In this document: positions 10,587-21,473 of the stretch, one piece after another | Layout: the number at the start of each line of letters is the position of its first letter | Position numbering within the stretch: the stretch's first letter is position 1 | The notes under the pieces: generated by a model | What the model was told of the DNA's origin: nothing | What the model saw: only the letters and a program-made list of their open reading frames with translations | The model's database searches: none | Source: Rhizomys pruinosus | Lineage: Eukaryota > Chordata > Mammalia > Rodentia > Spalacidae | Reading direction: 5' to 3' | DNA: 64,000 bases | Assembly: GCA_009823505.1 (NCBI GenBank) | Contig: VZQC01010991.1 | Location: forward strand, 62,643 to 126,642 | Program-made: the position numbers and the translations under genes

Positions 10587-10740
10587 TTTTTTTTTTTTGT
10601 CTTTTTGAGACAGGGTTTCCCTGTAGCCCCAGCTGTCCTGGAACTCACTCTGTACACCAGGCTGGCCTGAACTCACAAAGCTCCACCTGCCTCTGCCTCC
10701 CAAGTGCTAGGATTAAAGGTGTGTGACACCATACCTGGCT
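10587..10740 (-). mobile_element. B1 SINE, antisense
   Basis: T-run, GTCTTTTTGAGACAGGG ... ACACCATACCTGGC. TAGTCACTTTT occurs on both sides (TSD) and is also the end of the neighbouring hAT-like repeat, so the B1 landed in that repeat's terminus. Confidence 0.95.
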
Positions 10741-11047
10741 AGTCACTTTTCTGTTGCTGCAATTGAACCACAATGACCAAGGGAACTTGTAAAAGGAAAA
10801 GTTTATTCACGCTTACTGTTGATTCCAGCAGGGAGCAGAAAGCCAAGGTTCACATCTTCAAGCAGGCACAGGAAGAGAGAGACTAGAGACTGGCAAGGCT
10901 TTTTGAACTCTCTAAACCTGCCCCTAGTGACAGCTTCCTCCAGCAAGGCCACATCTTCTAAGACCTCCCAAAACAGTGCCACCAACTGGGGGCAAAATGT
11001 TCCAATACTTGAAGCCTGTTGGGGACAGGCTCACTGAAACCACCGTA
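10741..11047 (-). mobile_element. hAT-like (URR1-type) repeat, inverted
   Basis: TAGTCACTTTTCTGTTGCTG ... CTCACTGAAACCACCGTA is the reverse complement of the 51874-52244 repeat, with the same CAAGGTTCACATCTTC segment as the 3121-3515 copy. Confidence 0.6.
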
Positions 11048-11129
11048 CTAGGAATGTGTTCTCTCACTGACCCTGTTTTACTATTTTTTTAAATGCCTCC
11101 CCCTTTATTTTTCCTTTTTGTTGTTGTTT

Positions 11130-11295
11130 GTTTCCAGCTTTTACTTTTACTTTTGAAACAAGATCTTAAGGTCTTACTAAATTACCCAGGCTTACTCTGA
11201 CCTCACTTCTTAACCCAAGCTAGCCTCAAACTTATTATACTGTTTCAGTCTCCTTAGTAGCTGGGATTATAAGCCTGAGCCACCAGGCTTGGCTG
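11130..11295 (-). mobile_element. Diverged B1/7SL-type SINE, antisense
   Basis: TTGAAACAAGATCTTAAGG ... GTAGCTGGGATTATAAGCCT ... CACCAGGCTTGGCT keeps the SINE landmarks with many substitutions; older than the adjacent B1 copies. Confidence 0.6.
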
Positions 11296-11369
11296 AGACT
11301 ATAAAAATGAATTCAGGTATAATTTGCATGTTTCAATGCTGCTTCTTCACTGTCAAAATGTAGAAAGCT

Positions 11370-11521
11370 TGCTGGGTGTGGTGGAGCATGCCTGTAATCC
11401 CAGCACTCCAGAAGCAGAGGCAGGCGGATCTCTGTGAGTTCAAGGCCAGCCTGCTCTACATAGTGAGTTCCAGGCCAGCTGGGGCTACAGGGAGACCTCG
11501 TCTCAAAAAGACCAAAAAAAT
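11370..11521 (+). mobile_element. B1 SINE, sense
   Basis: GCTGGGTGTGGTGGAGCATG ... CTCAAAAAGACCAAAAAAA, flanked by AATGTAGAAAGC on each side (TSD). Confidence 0.95.
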
Positions 11522-12179
11522 GTAGAAAGCATCCCCTGTTGTATAAGCTTTGCTTGTGAGAGTTGAGGGGTGCACTAGTATTCTCTCCACCCCGTGCTCT
11601 AATATGTTCCATGAGCACTGGGTGTAGAGGCTTCATGTAAGCATGTCACCCCAGGCTGGGCGTCTCTTAGACATGTATTCTCTGTATGTGACCAGATGTG
11701 GAACTCTGCAACAGCCTCCATCTATTGCAAAAAAGAGTATCTTTGACCAGTGGTGCACAGTATACTTAGAGTTCTGAGGGATAACTAAGGGTTGTGGCAA
11801 TAGCCTGTGTTCTTTTGGGAGTCACTCAGACCCCTCTGACCAACATTAGTGCAGATAGTATCTGGCCCTACAGCCCCCTCACGTGCACTAATGTTCAGCC
11901 CCCTCACGTGCACTGATGTTCAGACACTGTGTGTATTTCTCAAGGGGTTCCTGAACCAACTCGGTTTCCTCCGGCTTCCTATGCCACCCAAGCTCCATTC
12001 ATCTCCTCTCTCTGCTCATCCAACCTCCCTCCTCCCTCCTCAGTGCAAGGGCCCCCAGTATCCTCCCCTCCCCCAATAACATACACATCCTACCACCCCC
12101 CTCTCTCTTGACTTCCCTCCTCCCCCACTCCTATGGTTCCCTGTACATCCCTCCCTCCCCCCTCCCAGTAGGCCATAAC
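11522..12179. other. Unassigned DNA ending in a pyrimidine-rich tract
   Basis: Two ~26-bp tandem units (CAGCCCCCTCACGTGCACT) lie at about 11872-11924. From about 11990 to 12170 the plus strand is strongly C/T-biased. No gene is supported. Confidence 0.55.
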
Positions 12180-12715
12180 TGGTTAAGTTTTAGAGAATAA
12201 GAGACTGTGGAATGTGTCCCTGGATAGGACTCATATTAAAGCTCACTCAGCCATAGCTCAGGCACCATTTCAGAAGAGGGGGCAGAAAGATTGTAAGAGC
12301 TGGGGTTGGTCCATGAACATAGGGAAAGAGAGGCTTCAGGCCACTGGTAGCTTGCTCATGTGAACAGTGGTGTCAAGCACATACCCCATGCTGACCCAAT
12401 CAGACAAGGGCTCAGAGTGGAGAGAAGGGTATGGTTGGTGGGAAGGCCCTAGTCTGAGAAATCTTGGCAACCGATCACTGCTGGGTGAGGGAGAATTGAC
12501 CATCCTCAAAATCTCTAGGTAGGCTGTCTAGACTCAGGTGGATGAACTTGCACCGAAGGACATCTGGGTATGTCCACTGCATGGAACTTAACATTTTTTG
12601 CAAAATGAATGAAATTGAGTGGGGGAGTATGTGGAGGGGGTGAGGGAAGGGATGATGGGGATGGGGTCTATATAAAATGTACAAAAGTTCAATAAAAACT
12701 TTTTAAAAATTTAGA
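12180..12715 (+). mobile_element. Retroelement 3' end with poly(A) signal (probably LINE-type)
   Basis: The segment ends GGGGAGTATGTGGAGGGGG ... AAAAGTTCAATAAAAACTTTTT, a G-rich stretch followed by an A-rich tail. This layout is shared with the small insertion at 26123-26393 and resembles rodent L1 3' UTRs. The family is not certain. Confidence 0.45.
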
Positions 12716-12804
12716 TAGCACATCATTGGCTAAATGGGGAGACACCATGGCCACCCACCCATGTGTCTTCCAGAGGAGCATGTCGGTTTATTTTTTATTT
12801 TTTA

Positions 12805-12953
12805 TTTTTGGTCTTTTTCAGACAGGTTCTTCCTGTAGCTCCCGTTGTCCTGGAACTCACTATGTAGAACAGGGTGAACTCAGAGATCTGCCTGCCTGCC
12901 TCTGCCTCCCAAGTGCTAGGTAAGATTAAAGGCGTTCACCACCACACCCAACC
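12805..12953 (-). mobile_element. B1 SINE, antisense
   Basis: TTTTGGTCTTTTTCAGACAGG ... TTCACCACCACACCCAACC; two short internal insertions relative to other B1 copies. Confidence 0.93.
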
Positions 12954-13440
12954 TGGTTTATTTCTTTTTTTTTTATGGATCTTTACCAATTTTTGATTTA
13001 CAAGAGAAAATTTTAAGGCATGGCCTCTACATGTTCCATAGGCAGAAGAGTGGCCGCAGGCAAGCCAGACTCAGCTCTGTGCCCCACCGTCGTAGGCACC
13101 TCTGTGTGTGATGTCATCCATCCATCAGGCTAGAGCCTCCAGGAGCCGTGGAGGACCACCTTGATAGGAAGCAGAAGCACCAGCTGGGCTCTCTGTGTCC
13201 TTCCCTGCAAGTGTCCAAGCTGCCAGGCCTGGATCTGGATTTTGTTCTGTCCAACATTCCTGCAGAGCACTTGGTATCTCATAAAGGAGGGTTTCCAGTC
13301 CTCAGGGGACCCACCGAGGGGTGGGGAGGCGGTGTGAGACTCATAAGAGCTGAGGCCCCACCATCATCAACAATGGGGCTTGTAGTGTGGGGTGTAGTGT
13401 GGATGTTCCTAAGAATGGACTGGCCCAGGACACCTCCCCA
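12954..13440. other. Unassigned intergenic DNA
   Basis: No repeat or gene recognised. The 121-codon frame at 13148-13513 runs into a B1 and has no recognisable motif. Confidence 0.5.
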
Positions 13441-13965
13441 AGATTGTGAACTTGACTATAGTTCTTCTTTTTTTTTTTTTTTTTTATATTTTCAAGACAG
13501 GGTCTCCCTGTAGTCCCAGCTGTCCTGGAACTCACTCTGTAGACCAGGCTGGCCTTGAACTCACAAAGATCCGCCTGCCTCTGACTATGGTTCTTCTGAA
13601 GGAAAAGAGGAGCCAGGGATCCAGCCAGCCCTTCCCACCAGCCAGCTCACCTTCTCTGTAGAAGGGAGAGGAACTAAGGGTTTATAAGCTGAGAGTAGTA
13701 GGGCCGGGTCTCTCCAGCTAGCACCATCTTGTATGGAGGTCACAGGGGTCGTGGCCCAGGGCAAACATGACCAGGAAGAATGTAAAAAAATCTTGTAAGT
13801 GACGAGGAAACCCATTAAACTTACTAGTCTCCCCCAAACTGTAGTTCGGAGAGTTTTCCTTGGTTTGTCTATGGGACCTCAGGAGAGGGAGGCGGGGTAC
13901 AGAGCCACGCACATTCCTCCCAGGAAGAGAATGTTCCCCAACAGAGCGAATCTGTGAAGTCACTG
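13441..13965 (+). mobile_element. Solo LTR copy A, interrupted by a B1
   Basis: Positions 13580-13950 share a run of landmarks with 46190-46520: GGTTCTTCTGAAGG, AAGGGTTTATAAG (TATA-like), CACCATCTTG, CCCATTAAACT (ATTAAA signal) and GTAGTT(C/T)GGAGAGTTT. TATA box, poly(A) signal and dispersal suggest an LTR. The termini are not defined. Confidence 0.55.
13468..13581 (-). mobile_element. B1 SINE, antisense, 5'-truncated
   Basis: T-run, TTCAAGACAGGGTCTCCC ... CCGCCTGCCTCTG, then it stops early. GACTATAGTTCTTCT / GACTATGGTTCTTCT flank it (TSD). Confidence 0.92.
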
Positions 13966-14083
13966 TTAGCCGAAACCCCAGTGGAGAAATGGTTTATCTT
14001 TTCTCTCTTTTTTTTTTTCTTGAGACAGGGTATCATACTTTTTAAAATTTCATTTTTTTTTTATTTCAAAATTAGGTCTATTT

Positions 14084-14300
14084 GGGCTGGAAAAATACCT
14101 CAGGGATTAGGAACATTGGCTGCTCTTGCAGAGGACCCAGGCCCGGTTTCCAGCACCCACACGGTGGCTGTCAACCACCTATAACCCCAACCCCAGGGCA
14201 TCAGTGCTGCTGCTCTCTGGTTGCCATGGGCATTGGATATGGTATACGTACACACATGCGGCCAGAAGACTTGTACACATAAAATAAATATAAATGAATC
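14084..14300 (+). mobile_element. B2 SINE, sense, diverged
   Basis: GGGCTGGAAAAATACCTCAG ... TTGCAGAGGACCCAGG ... GTACACATAAAATAAATAT. Promoter boxes are changed. A B1 tail fragment (CTTGAGACAGGGTATC) precedes it at 14012-14035. Confidence 0.8.
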
Positions 14301-14329
14301 AAAAAATATTTTTAAAATGTTTAATATTC

Positions 14330-14485
14330 TTTTTTTTTTTTTTTTGAGACAGGGTCTCCCTGTATCCCCAGCTGGGTTGGAGCTTGTTATGTAGACCAGG
14401 CTGACTTTGAACTCACAGAAATCTGCCTGCCTCTGCCTCCCAAGTCCTAGGACTAAAGGCGTGTGCCACCACACATCACACCTGG
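14330..14485 (-). mobile_element. B1 SINE, antisense
   Basis: T-run, GAGACAGGGTCTCCCTGTAT ... CCACACATCACACCTGGCT. Confidence 0.94.
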
Positions 14486-14497
14486 CTTTATTTACTA

Positions 14498-14736
14498 TTT
14501 TTATATTTATTTATTTATTTATTTATTTATTTATTTTATGTGTATGAGTGTATTGTCTGCATGTAGGTTGGTGCAAGCCAGTGTCATGCAATACCTGCGA
14601 TGTCAGAAGAGGGTCGGATTTTCCCCTGGAACTGGAGTTAAAGATGGTTGTTAGCCCCATGGGGTGCGGGGATTGAACCCAGGTCCTCTGCAAGAGCATC
14701 GGCGCTCTTCGTTGTCTGAGCCATCTCTCCAACCCC
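14498..14736 (-). mobile_element. B2 SINE, antisense, with (TTTA)n tail
   Basis: (TTTA)n then ATGTGTATGAGTGTATTGTC ... GAGCCATCTCTCCAACCCC. Confidence 0.93.
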
Positions 14737-14756
14737 TATTTTTACTTTTATATTTA

Positions 14757-14812
14757 TTTTGGTCTTTCGAGACAGGGAAACCCTGTCTCGAAAAAAAAAA
14801 AAAAAAAAAAAG
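14757..14812. repeat. B1-tail palindrome
   Basis: TTTCGAGACAGGG (14765-14777) and CCCTGTCTCGAAA (14781-14793) are perfect inverted arms around a 3-nt loop, followed by an A-run. Two opposite B1 3' ends are joined here. Confidence 0.9.
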
Positions 14813-14973
14813 AGTATATATCGTCTGTGCAAGTGCACCCATGTCTTACAATACCTTGGGAGGTCAGAAGAAGGCATTGGATTCCCCTGGAACTGATGTG
14901 AATGGCTGTTAGGCACTGGTCTTCTGCAAGAGCCGCCAGTGCTTTTAACCTCTGAGCCATCTCTCCAGCCCCT
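14813..14973 (-). mobile_element. B2 SINE, antisense, shortened
   Basis: CGTCTGTGCAAGTGCACCC ... GAGCCATCTCTCCAGCCCC; it lacks the usual T-rich start and joins the B1 palindrome directly. Confidence 0.88.
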
Positions 14974-14989
14974 CAAAAATATATGTATT

Positions 14990-15118
14990 TTTTGGTCTTT
15001 TTGAGACAGGGTCTCTGTGTAGCTGCAGCTGTCCTGGAACTCACTATGTAGTTCAGGACGGCATTGAACTGTGCCTCCCAAGTGCTAAGATTAAAGGCAT
15101 GCTCCACCATGCCCGGCC
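14990..15118 (-). mobile_element. B1 SINE, antisense, with internal deletion
   Basis: TTTTTTGGTCTTTTTGAGAC ... CACCATGCCCGGCC; the ACTCACAGAGATCTGCCTG portion is missing. Confidence 0.93.
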
Positions 15119-15134
15119 AAAAATATTCTTAAAG

Positions 15135-15289
15135 TGTGTCTGTGTGGTGGTGTGTGCCTGTGAGTGCAATGCCCATGGAAGCCCGAGCATGGCTTTGGAT
15201 CCCCTGGAACTGGAGTTACAGGCATCGAACCCATGTCCTCTGCAAGAGCAGCCAGTGCTCTTGACCTCTGAGCCATCTCTCCAGCCCGG
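15135..15289 (-). mobile_element. B2/B4-type SINE, antisense
   Basis: GTGTGTCTGTGTGGTGG ... AACTGGAGTTACAGGCATC ... GAGCCATCTCTCCAGCCCG. A weak old SINE relic follows to about 15385 (GTCCAGGCTGGCTGTGAAC). Confidence 0.8.
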
Positions 15290-15389
15290 GTTGTCATTTC
15301 ACACTTTGTCCAGGCTGGCTGTGAACTTCCGACAATCCTCTTGCTTCAGCCTCACAAGTACTGGCTTTGCGTCCTCCTACATCTAGCAA

Positions 15390-16130
15390 GAAAGGGTCTC
15401 TGAACCATCTCTGAGCAGCCCCTTGGGATGGGACTTCTGGGCGTGTTGTTGGAGGACGGAAGTTGGGAAGGTGGACGTAGGGTCCACAGGCCCACCCCCC
15501 CCAACCCTTTACCTTTGGAAGTGCTGCTTCTTAAGGCCCCTGAAGGTTCCCAGCCTGTTCAGTGTAGAAAGGCCACCCAGAGCAGTTTCCCTGCCTTCTC
15601 CTGTTTGGCTGGCTTTTTCCAGAGACTCTTGGAAATCTCGGTGCCTTTGAGGTTGGGGGTCCAGAAACATTCCCCCACTTCCCAGGGCTCCTGACCTTTG
15701 ACCCGCTGAGGAAATGTAGGTTCACTTTGCCTCCCATTCTTCCTCTGCCTTCTCTACACAGCAGGTCACAAGCCTGAGGCCAGGTGAAGCGGGTCTTGGT
15801 AGTCACCACCAGGCTCAGGCTCCTGTGTGTCTCCTGCTCATAAGCCTGTAGTGATAGGTCCTGCTGTGGGGGATGGCGAGCGAGGCCACCTACCTTTTCC
15901 CAGCCAGGCCTCTACAGCAGAGGCAGGGTCTAGAGGGTTTTGAGGGAGGCTCCCCAACTCTAAAGATCAATTCATGATGACGAGGGAAGCCTCCTCCCCT
16001 GAACCTTAAGGAAGGAGCCCCAGGGCTGTGGTCTGTGGGTTCATATACAGTAAGCTGAAGTGAAGTACAGAGAGCGGGACTTGGGCTTCTTCGCCCACCA
16101 AAATGGCACCGCCTTAAAAAAAAGGCTGAA
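15390..16130. other. Unassigned GC-rich intergenic DNA
   Basis: Short frames on both strands but no recognisable protein, conserved splice layout or repeat. Confidence 0.45.
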
Positions 16131-16368
16131 GGGCTGGAGAGATGGCCTAGCGGTTAGGAGCACCGACCGCTCTTATAGAGGACCCGGGTTCGATCCCCAG
16201 CACCCACATGGCAGCCGAGAACCATCTGAAACTCCGATTCCAGGAGAACTCCAGTTCCAGGGGAATCCGACATCCTCTTCTGACCTCCGTGGCATTGCAC
16301 AACATGGGTGCACAGACCTGCATGCAGACAGTACATTCATACACATACAGAAATAAATAAATAAATAA
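16131..16368 (+). mobile_element. B2 SINE, sense, full extended form
   Basis: GGGCTGGAGAGATGGCCTAG ... GTTCGATCCCCAGC (B box) ... CATACACATACAGAAATAAAT. A good full-length example of the long B2 type. Confidence 0.95.
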
Positions 16369-16369
16369 A

Positions 16370-16880
16370 TTTTTAAAAAATGACTGAAAAACTAAACAAT
16401 CAAGAATTAAATATTTTGGGCAAACCAGACCCACATCAGTTGTCTGGCCCTTGGCTGCTGGCCGTCTGCCCTCTCAGAAAGGGGCCCTTGCTGTCCATCA
16501 TTGGAGCGACAGACAGTACTACACACCATGAATAACACATATTTTGGTTAAAAACAACTTTAAATATTTCCATTCAACTTGTTTGTTTTGAGCTATAAGC
16601 AAAACCAAAGCTGTTCGGAAAATGTGAGCTGGGTGGCTGGGATCGTGGACCCCATGGGGGGACCTGTCAGCACCAGGAACCCTCATTTGAGAGGGTAAAC
16701 CGCATCTTGGTGGTTCGCAGAGCACTCCTAAAAGCTCTGGCATCTAGGCATGCCCTAGTCATCACCGCACACCTTCTCCCCTCACTGACCACACTCCAGA
16801 CCTTGGTGGGTGGACAGATGTCCTTTCCAGGGAAGACAGAAGCCTAAGACAGACTCACCCAGAGCCATGTTCCTAGGAAG
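16370..16880. other. Unassigned intergenic DNA
   Basis: No gene or repeat recognised. Confidence 0.45.
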
Positions 16881-16884
16881 GGTA

Positions 16885-17110
16885 TCAGCATGGCAGCCTT
16901 GAGCCAAGACCTTGTTCCTGCTTCCTGCCGTGCTGAGTGTTAGGTTTAAACATGCACGGCCAGGGAACACTGGCTCCAAAGTCAGGACTGAATGAAGCCT
17001 ACAAATCTGATAGAGAGAAGATAATGCAAATGGAAGGCTTGCAGGCATATCTGGAGACCCGGATGTGGCCGCCTAGAGCAGGGACCTGGAATCCTGGGAT
17101 GGTTGACAGG
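16885..17110 (+). repeat. Dispersed direct repeat, copy 1
   Basis: ATGGCAGCCTTGAGCCAAG ... AAACATGCACGGCCAG ... GGAATCCTGGGATGGTTGAC aligns along its length with 20275-20495, in the same orientation, with moderate divergence and small indels. Family not recognised. Confidence 0.8.
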
Positions 17111-17657
17111 GTCCAGAGGTCCACCCCACCGCAGAACCCATTTTCAGGCTGCGGCTCCATGAAACGTACTACTGGCCAATGGCACCCCTGGTGGTCACTT
17201 CGGCTGGCAGCCGCTGCAGAATACTTGCCAAATCTAAGACCTGGTCCCCAGCCTGGCTGCTAGAAGAAATGACAAGAGCCAGTCACTTAAAAATTCCTGT
17301 GACCTCCAGTCCTCTGATGCCCTCTGCCCTTGACATCGGATCCGAAACTCAGTTCTCAGGAACTCATAGGTGGCTGGACCTGGGACCAGGTACCAAGACT
17401 GACCTTCTACAGCGTGTGGCAGGGGAACAACAACAGCAACACCAAAACCAACACAGGGAAGCTGGCAGAGGGGACTGCAAGGCCTCCACGCCTGGGGTCC
17501 TGTGACCAGAATGAGCGTGGGAGAAGGGAGCCTGGGCTGCTCCCAGGAGAGAGGCAGGTGCCGTGTGGATGCCTGGAGAGGATGGTGCTGCCCCTTGCCG
17601 GAGTTTTCCTCAACTTCCCGGCCCACTTCTGTTCCACAGAGTACTTCCCCTTTCTTT
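17111..17657. other. Unassigned intergenic DNA
   Basis: Open frames of 108-130 codons exist on both strands without recognisable motifs; probably chance in GC-rich DNA. Confidence 0.45.
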
Positions 17658-17658
17658 T

Positions 17659-17913
17659 TTTTTTTTTTTTTTAATTTTTATTTATTTATTTATTTTTATG
17701 TGTATGAATGTATTGTCTGCATGCAGGTCTGCGCACCCGTGTCGTGCGATGCCGCGGAGGTCAGAAGACGGTCTCGGATTCCCCTGGAACTGGAGTTCTC
17801 CTGGAACCGGAGTCACAGACGGTTCTCAGCCGCCATGTGGGTGCTGGGGGTCGAACCCGGGTCCTCTGCAAGAGCGGTCGTCGCTCTTAACCGCTAGGCC
17901 ATCCCTCCAGCCC
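17659..17913 (-). mobile_element. B2 SINE, antisense, full extended form, young
   Basis: T-run and (TTTA)n then ATGTGTATGAATGTATTGTC ... CTAGGCCATCCCTCCAGCC. An exact TACTTCCCCTTTCTT direct repeat flanks it, and it keeps many CpGs; both indicate recent insertion. Confidence 0.97.
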
Positions 17914-17929
17914 TACTTCCCCTTTCTTA

Positions 17930-19825
17930 ACAAACGGTATCTCTTTCTGTTTCTGATTCTGTGTCCTGGTGTGATCCTTGGGACACAAGAGCCTGTGTCC
18001 TCATGCCTTAGCCCTTAACCCCTCGGGGCTTCCCTGTTGCTTCTCTGACCTCCACTTCTGACTTAAAGGAAATAAATACCTTTCCTCCCAGCTCCCTCCT
18101 CCTGGCGCTGCTGGGGTTTACAGCTTTCCTTACTGTTGTTTTTCTCTCAAACTCTAATAAAATGCTTCCTTAACTTCCTTTTGAGTGTTTTTTAAAAGTT
18201 TTTTTTTTCATTAATGAGACTAAGAATTCAGGAAAGAGAGTCCCAGTTTCCTCAGTGAGGGGAGCAGGCATGTTGTGTGCACAGGAGAACACATATGTGA
18301 ATACAGGCGCACAAGCCCCTGTGGATAAAAACAACCTCCACGGATCTCAGGAGCATGTGCCTTGGTTTGGGGGCCTGGTGTGGCTATTCCCCAGCACATG
18401 CCTGCTGAAGTAAAGAACGCCCATTACAGAGATAAGGAGAGGCCCAAGGCGAGATGGCCAGACACTGAGCATTGGCTGAGGCCTTTGTTGGGAAGAAATG
18501 ACACAGGACAGGGACATCTTCTGTTCATCCGTGATTTACAAGGCTTCTAAATAAAATACACTTGAACTTCTGTGATGACAAGAAAGTATTGTAACCTCTC
18601 AATGGAGTGTGCAGTCCCTCATCTCCAGGCCAGCTGGGCTGAGCCACAGAGAGCCACAGAAGATGGCTGAGGCCTGTTCATCCCTTCTTGGGAGGCTCAC
18701 AGGGAGGCTGAGGCAGAGACTCCACAGGCACATCATACAGGGCAGCTCGGGAAAGCGGGAGCAGAGCCACCCAGCCAGGACAGGTGTGAGGCTCCACCCG
18801 CCGGGCTCTCAGGGGGATTGTCCATCAACCCGCCTTCTTCTTCTTTACCTCCTCTGACAAGTGAGATTCCCCCCTGAAACAGGCCAGGGTCTAAAGCAGG
18901 TGGTGGGCTGGCAGGGGCTCCAAGTCCAGCTGCTGAACTAGCCTCTATAACAGGGTTCTAGGGACAGTCACAGTGTTAACTGGCCCTGTTCCAAGGCCTG
19001 GACTCAGATAAACACGGGATGCTATGTCAGGACCATGGGTTCTAGAAGCCCTGGCCAAAGGCAGCCTGTTCCCTAGACCTCTCCAGGCCGTAGATCCAGA
19101 GCCTGAGTTCCAAGTAGGCTCCTGCTCTGGGCGGGCCCTGAAAACTGCATGTGTCTATCCTGTGGTGGGAACCTCGAGGGAGGCTGGAGATGGGCAGTGC
19201 TACGGCAGTCCAAGGACATCGACAGCATGCTTGTGTCACACTGAAACAGTTGACCCCAGAGTCTTTCTGGCACCACTTAAAACACTAACCCAGTGACACC
19301 CAAGCTGTTTAAAGACTAAACAATGTGGGAAAGTGTCCCTGGGCCTGGCAAGGCCTCCCATGGAGGCTGTGAAGCAAGCGCCAGACACCCCCATGCAGCC
19401 CGGTGTAAGTATAGAGTCTGAGGTCTGGGCTCCAGATGTCTGCCTGTCAGGACTTCTGAGCAAGGGTGAGAGTGCCTTAGCCCTGGATCACAGTTGACTG
19501 GAAACGTTTCCTTTTATCAGTCAGGCACACAATTAACACATTGAAACTCCCTAGTATCAGAACACTGAAAGGATGCAGATGTGTGTATATAAATAAGCAA
19601 GCATTTATTTCTCACGAGTCGGGAAACAGGGCAAGGGCCAGGAATATGCTGCGGGACGAGGCCACGAGATCACTGATTAGGGCAATGAGGAGGAAGGGAG
19701 GAAACAGGAGGCCCCCAGTTGATAGTCCTTGAAACAGGGCAATGAGTGAATCCGGTTTCTTGTTTGTGTTTTCTGCTTGTGTTGATCCTTGAACATTTCC
19801 ATGATAAATAAAAGCTTCAAAGTTG
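17930..19825. other. Unassigned intergenic DNA
   Basis: About 1.9 kb without a convincing repeat or gene. TCTAATAAAATGCTTCC at about 18155 is a possible poly(A) signal of an old element. Confidence 0.45.
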
Positions 19826-19827
19826 GG

Positions 19828-19940
19828 GTTCTATAACCCCAGCACTCTGGAGGCTAAGGCAGAAGGATCATGAATTCAGGGCCAGCATGAACTATAAAGC
19901 AAGTCTGAAGCCATCCAGGGCTACACAGTAAGACCTTGTC
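19828..19940 (+). mobile_element. Diverged B1 SINE, sense
   Basis: ATAACCCCAGCACTCTGGAG ... AGGGCTACACAGTAAGAC ... CTTGTCTCAGTCAG. The tail has become a (TCAG)n array. Confidence 0.75.
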
Positions 19941-19987
19941 TCAGTCAGTCAGTCAGTCAGTCAGTCAGTCAGTCAGTCAATCAATCC
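19938..19987. repeat. (TCAG)n microsatellite
   Basis: About ten TCAG units then TCAATCAATC, grown from the end of the B1. Confidence 0.97.
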
Positions 19988-20274
19988 ACATATTTTGCAA
20001 TACCAGCTCCGACTGTCAGCCATCTCTCTTGCCCCATTGCTCCAGAGCAAGATGGAGGTTGACCCCATTCATCTGTGCTAATGAGCCTCCCAGAGACAAC
20101 CTGGCAGTGTCTGGGGGCTGGGGTATGTGTGGGTGAGAGCCAAGGGACCCTGAACAGTGCTGGGCAGTGAGTGACCCAGCTGGAGGTGGGAGCGGTCACA
20201 GTGGGAGCTCACCCGCCCCCCAAACACCTCAGCAATGTTTGTAAATGAATTCAGAGTGAGGACATTATGTCTCT
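19988..20274. other. Unassigned intergenic DNA
   Basis: Nothing recognisable. Confidence 0.45.
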
Positions 20275-20495
20275 CGATGGCAGCCTTGGGCCAAGACCTC
20301 ATTCCTGATTCCTGCTGCGCTGAGAGTTGGGTTTAAACATGCACAGCCAGAGAACATGGGCCCCAAAGTCAGGACTGAATGAGGCTCACAAATCTGATAG
20401 AGAAAAGATAACGGAAATTGAGGGCTTGCAGGCATCTGGAGACCTGGATATGCTGGCCTGGAGCAGGGGCCTGGAATCCTAGGATGGTTGACATT
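20275..20495 (+). repeat. Dispersed direct repeat, copy 2
   Basis: Partner of 16885-17110, about 3.4 kb away in the same orientation; the shared block starts ATGGCAGCCTTGGGCCAAG and ends GGATGGTTGAC. Confidence 0.8.
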
Positions 20496-21437
20496 TATGC
20501 TTCTTCCTGAGTCTACTGGGGCTTTGTTGGGAAGTGGGGGTGGCTGGTGTAGACAAATGGGTTGAAATTGGCCCACAGGGTGAGAGAAACGCATTGCCTT
20601 GCATGAATGCTGGCTTCCTGTGGATTCAGACTCTGAGAGTTCCTGCATGCAGAGAAAACTCATACTTCAGTGTCATTATCACCCATCAACAGGTGTGTTT
20701 CCTTTGAAAGATGAAAATGAAAAGCACTGGTTTTCTGACAAGGAATAAACACATTTGGAAGTGTGCATCAGCAATGGAAACAGTCACCGGTCTGTGCTGT
20801 CCCGACCCCTGCATACACAGTGGGAGTTGGGTCTCTGTATTAGCTCTGGGGTCCGGCACTGGAGGAGGGGAGGATACCAGAGCCCGAGGCCCTCAGAAGC
20901 CTCCCGCATGCTAGGGCCTGGCAAAGCCACCTCACCTGGTGGCTGGCAAAGGCAGAGATCAGGGCTAAGACAAATATTCTTAGGAAATCCTTGGGGATGG
21001 CCCGTTCCCCCTTCCTTCTTGCACAGCTGGCTGCTTGGCCACAAACAGATGTTTCTAAGGGGAAGTAGGGTGGAGAGGCCAACATCACCAGTCCTGGGGA
21101 ACAGAGTCCACACTGCCAGCTAAAACCTAAAGAGTCCTACCCTCCACCAAAGCCTCAAAGGTGCCAGAATTTTACTTTGTCTCTCACAGCTCAATCAGTT
21201 TATTTAGAAAATAGAGAATAAACTCCAGAGAGTTTGGGCCAGGCCATGTCAACATGTAAATAGCAACTAATTGAACTCTGCATTGTAGGGTTTGTTTTGT
21301 TTTTTTGCCTATTAAATTTTTCCATGTTTTATTTATTTTTTTACTTGTTTCAAATTATTGTATTTAAGTATGAAATAGAACTATTTTGTTGAGCTTTCCA
21401 TTTTTCTTGAAGATCTGTTACCTCTTTTCTTTTTTTG

Positions 21438-21473
<36 letters not shown>

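Noticed and set aside
14638..15081. 147-codon minus-strand frame
   Set aside because: Built from B1 and B2 pieces, including a phenylalanine run from the A/T tract.
16131..16210. tRNA genes at B2 starts (A and B box present)
   Set aside because: The GGGTTCGATCCCC box belongs to B2 SINEs, which derive from a tRNA; there is no full cloverleaf.
17502..18018. 131- and 151-codon frames across 17500-18020
   Set aside because: They are mostly antisense B2 translation; the same peptides recur at other B2 copies.
19938..19987. CRISPR-like array
   Set aside because: It is a plain TCAG microsatellite in a B1 tail, in a mammalian genome, with no spacers.
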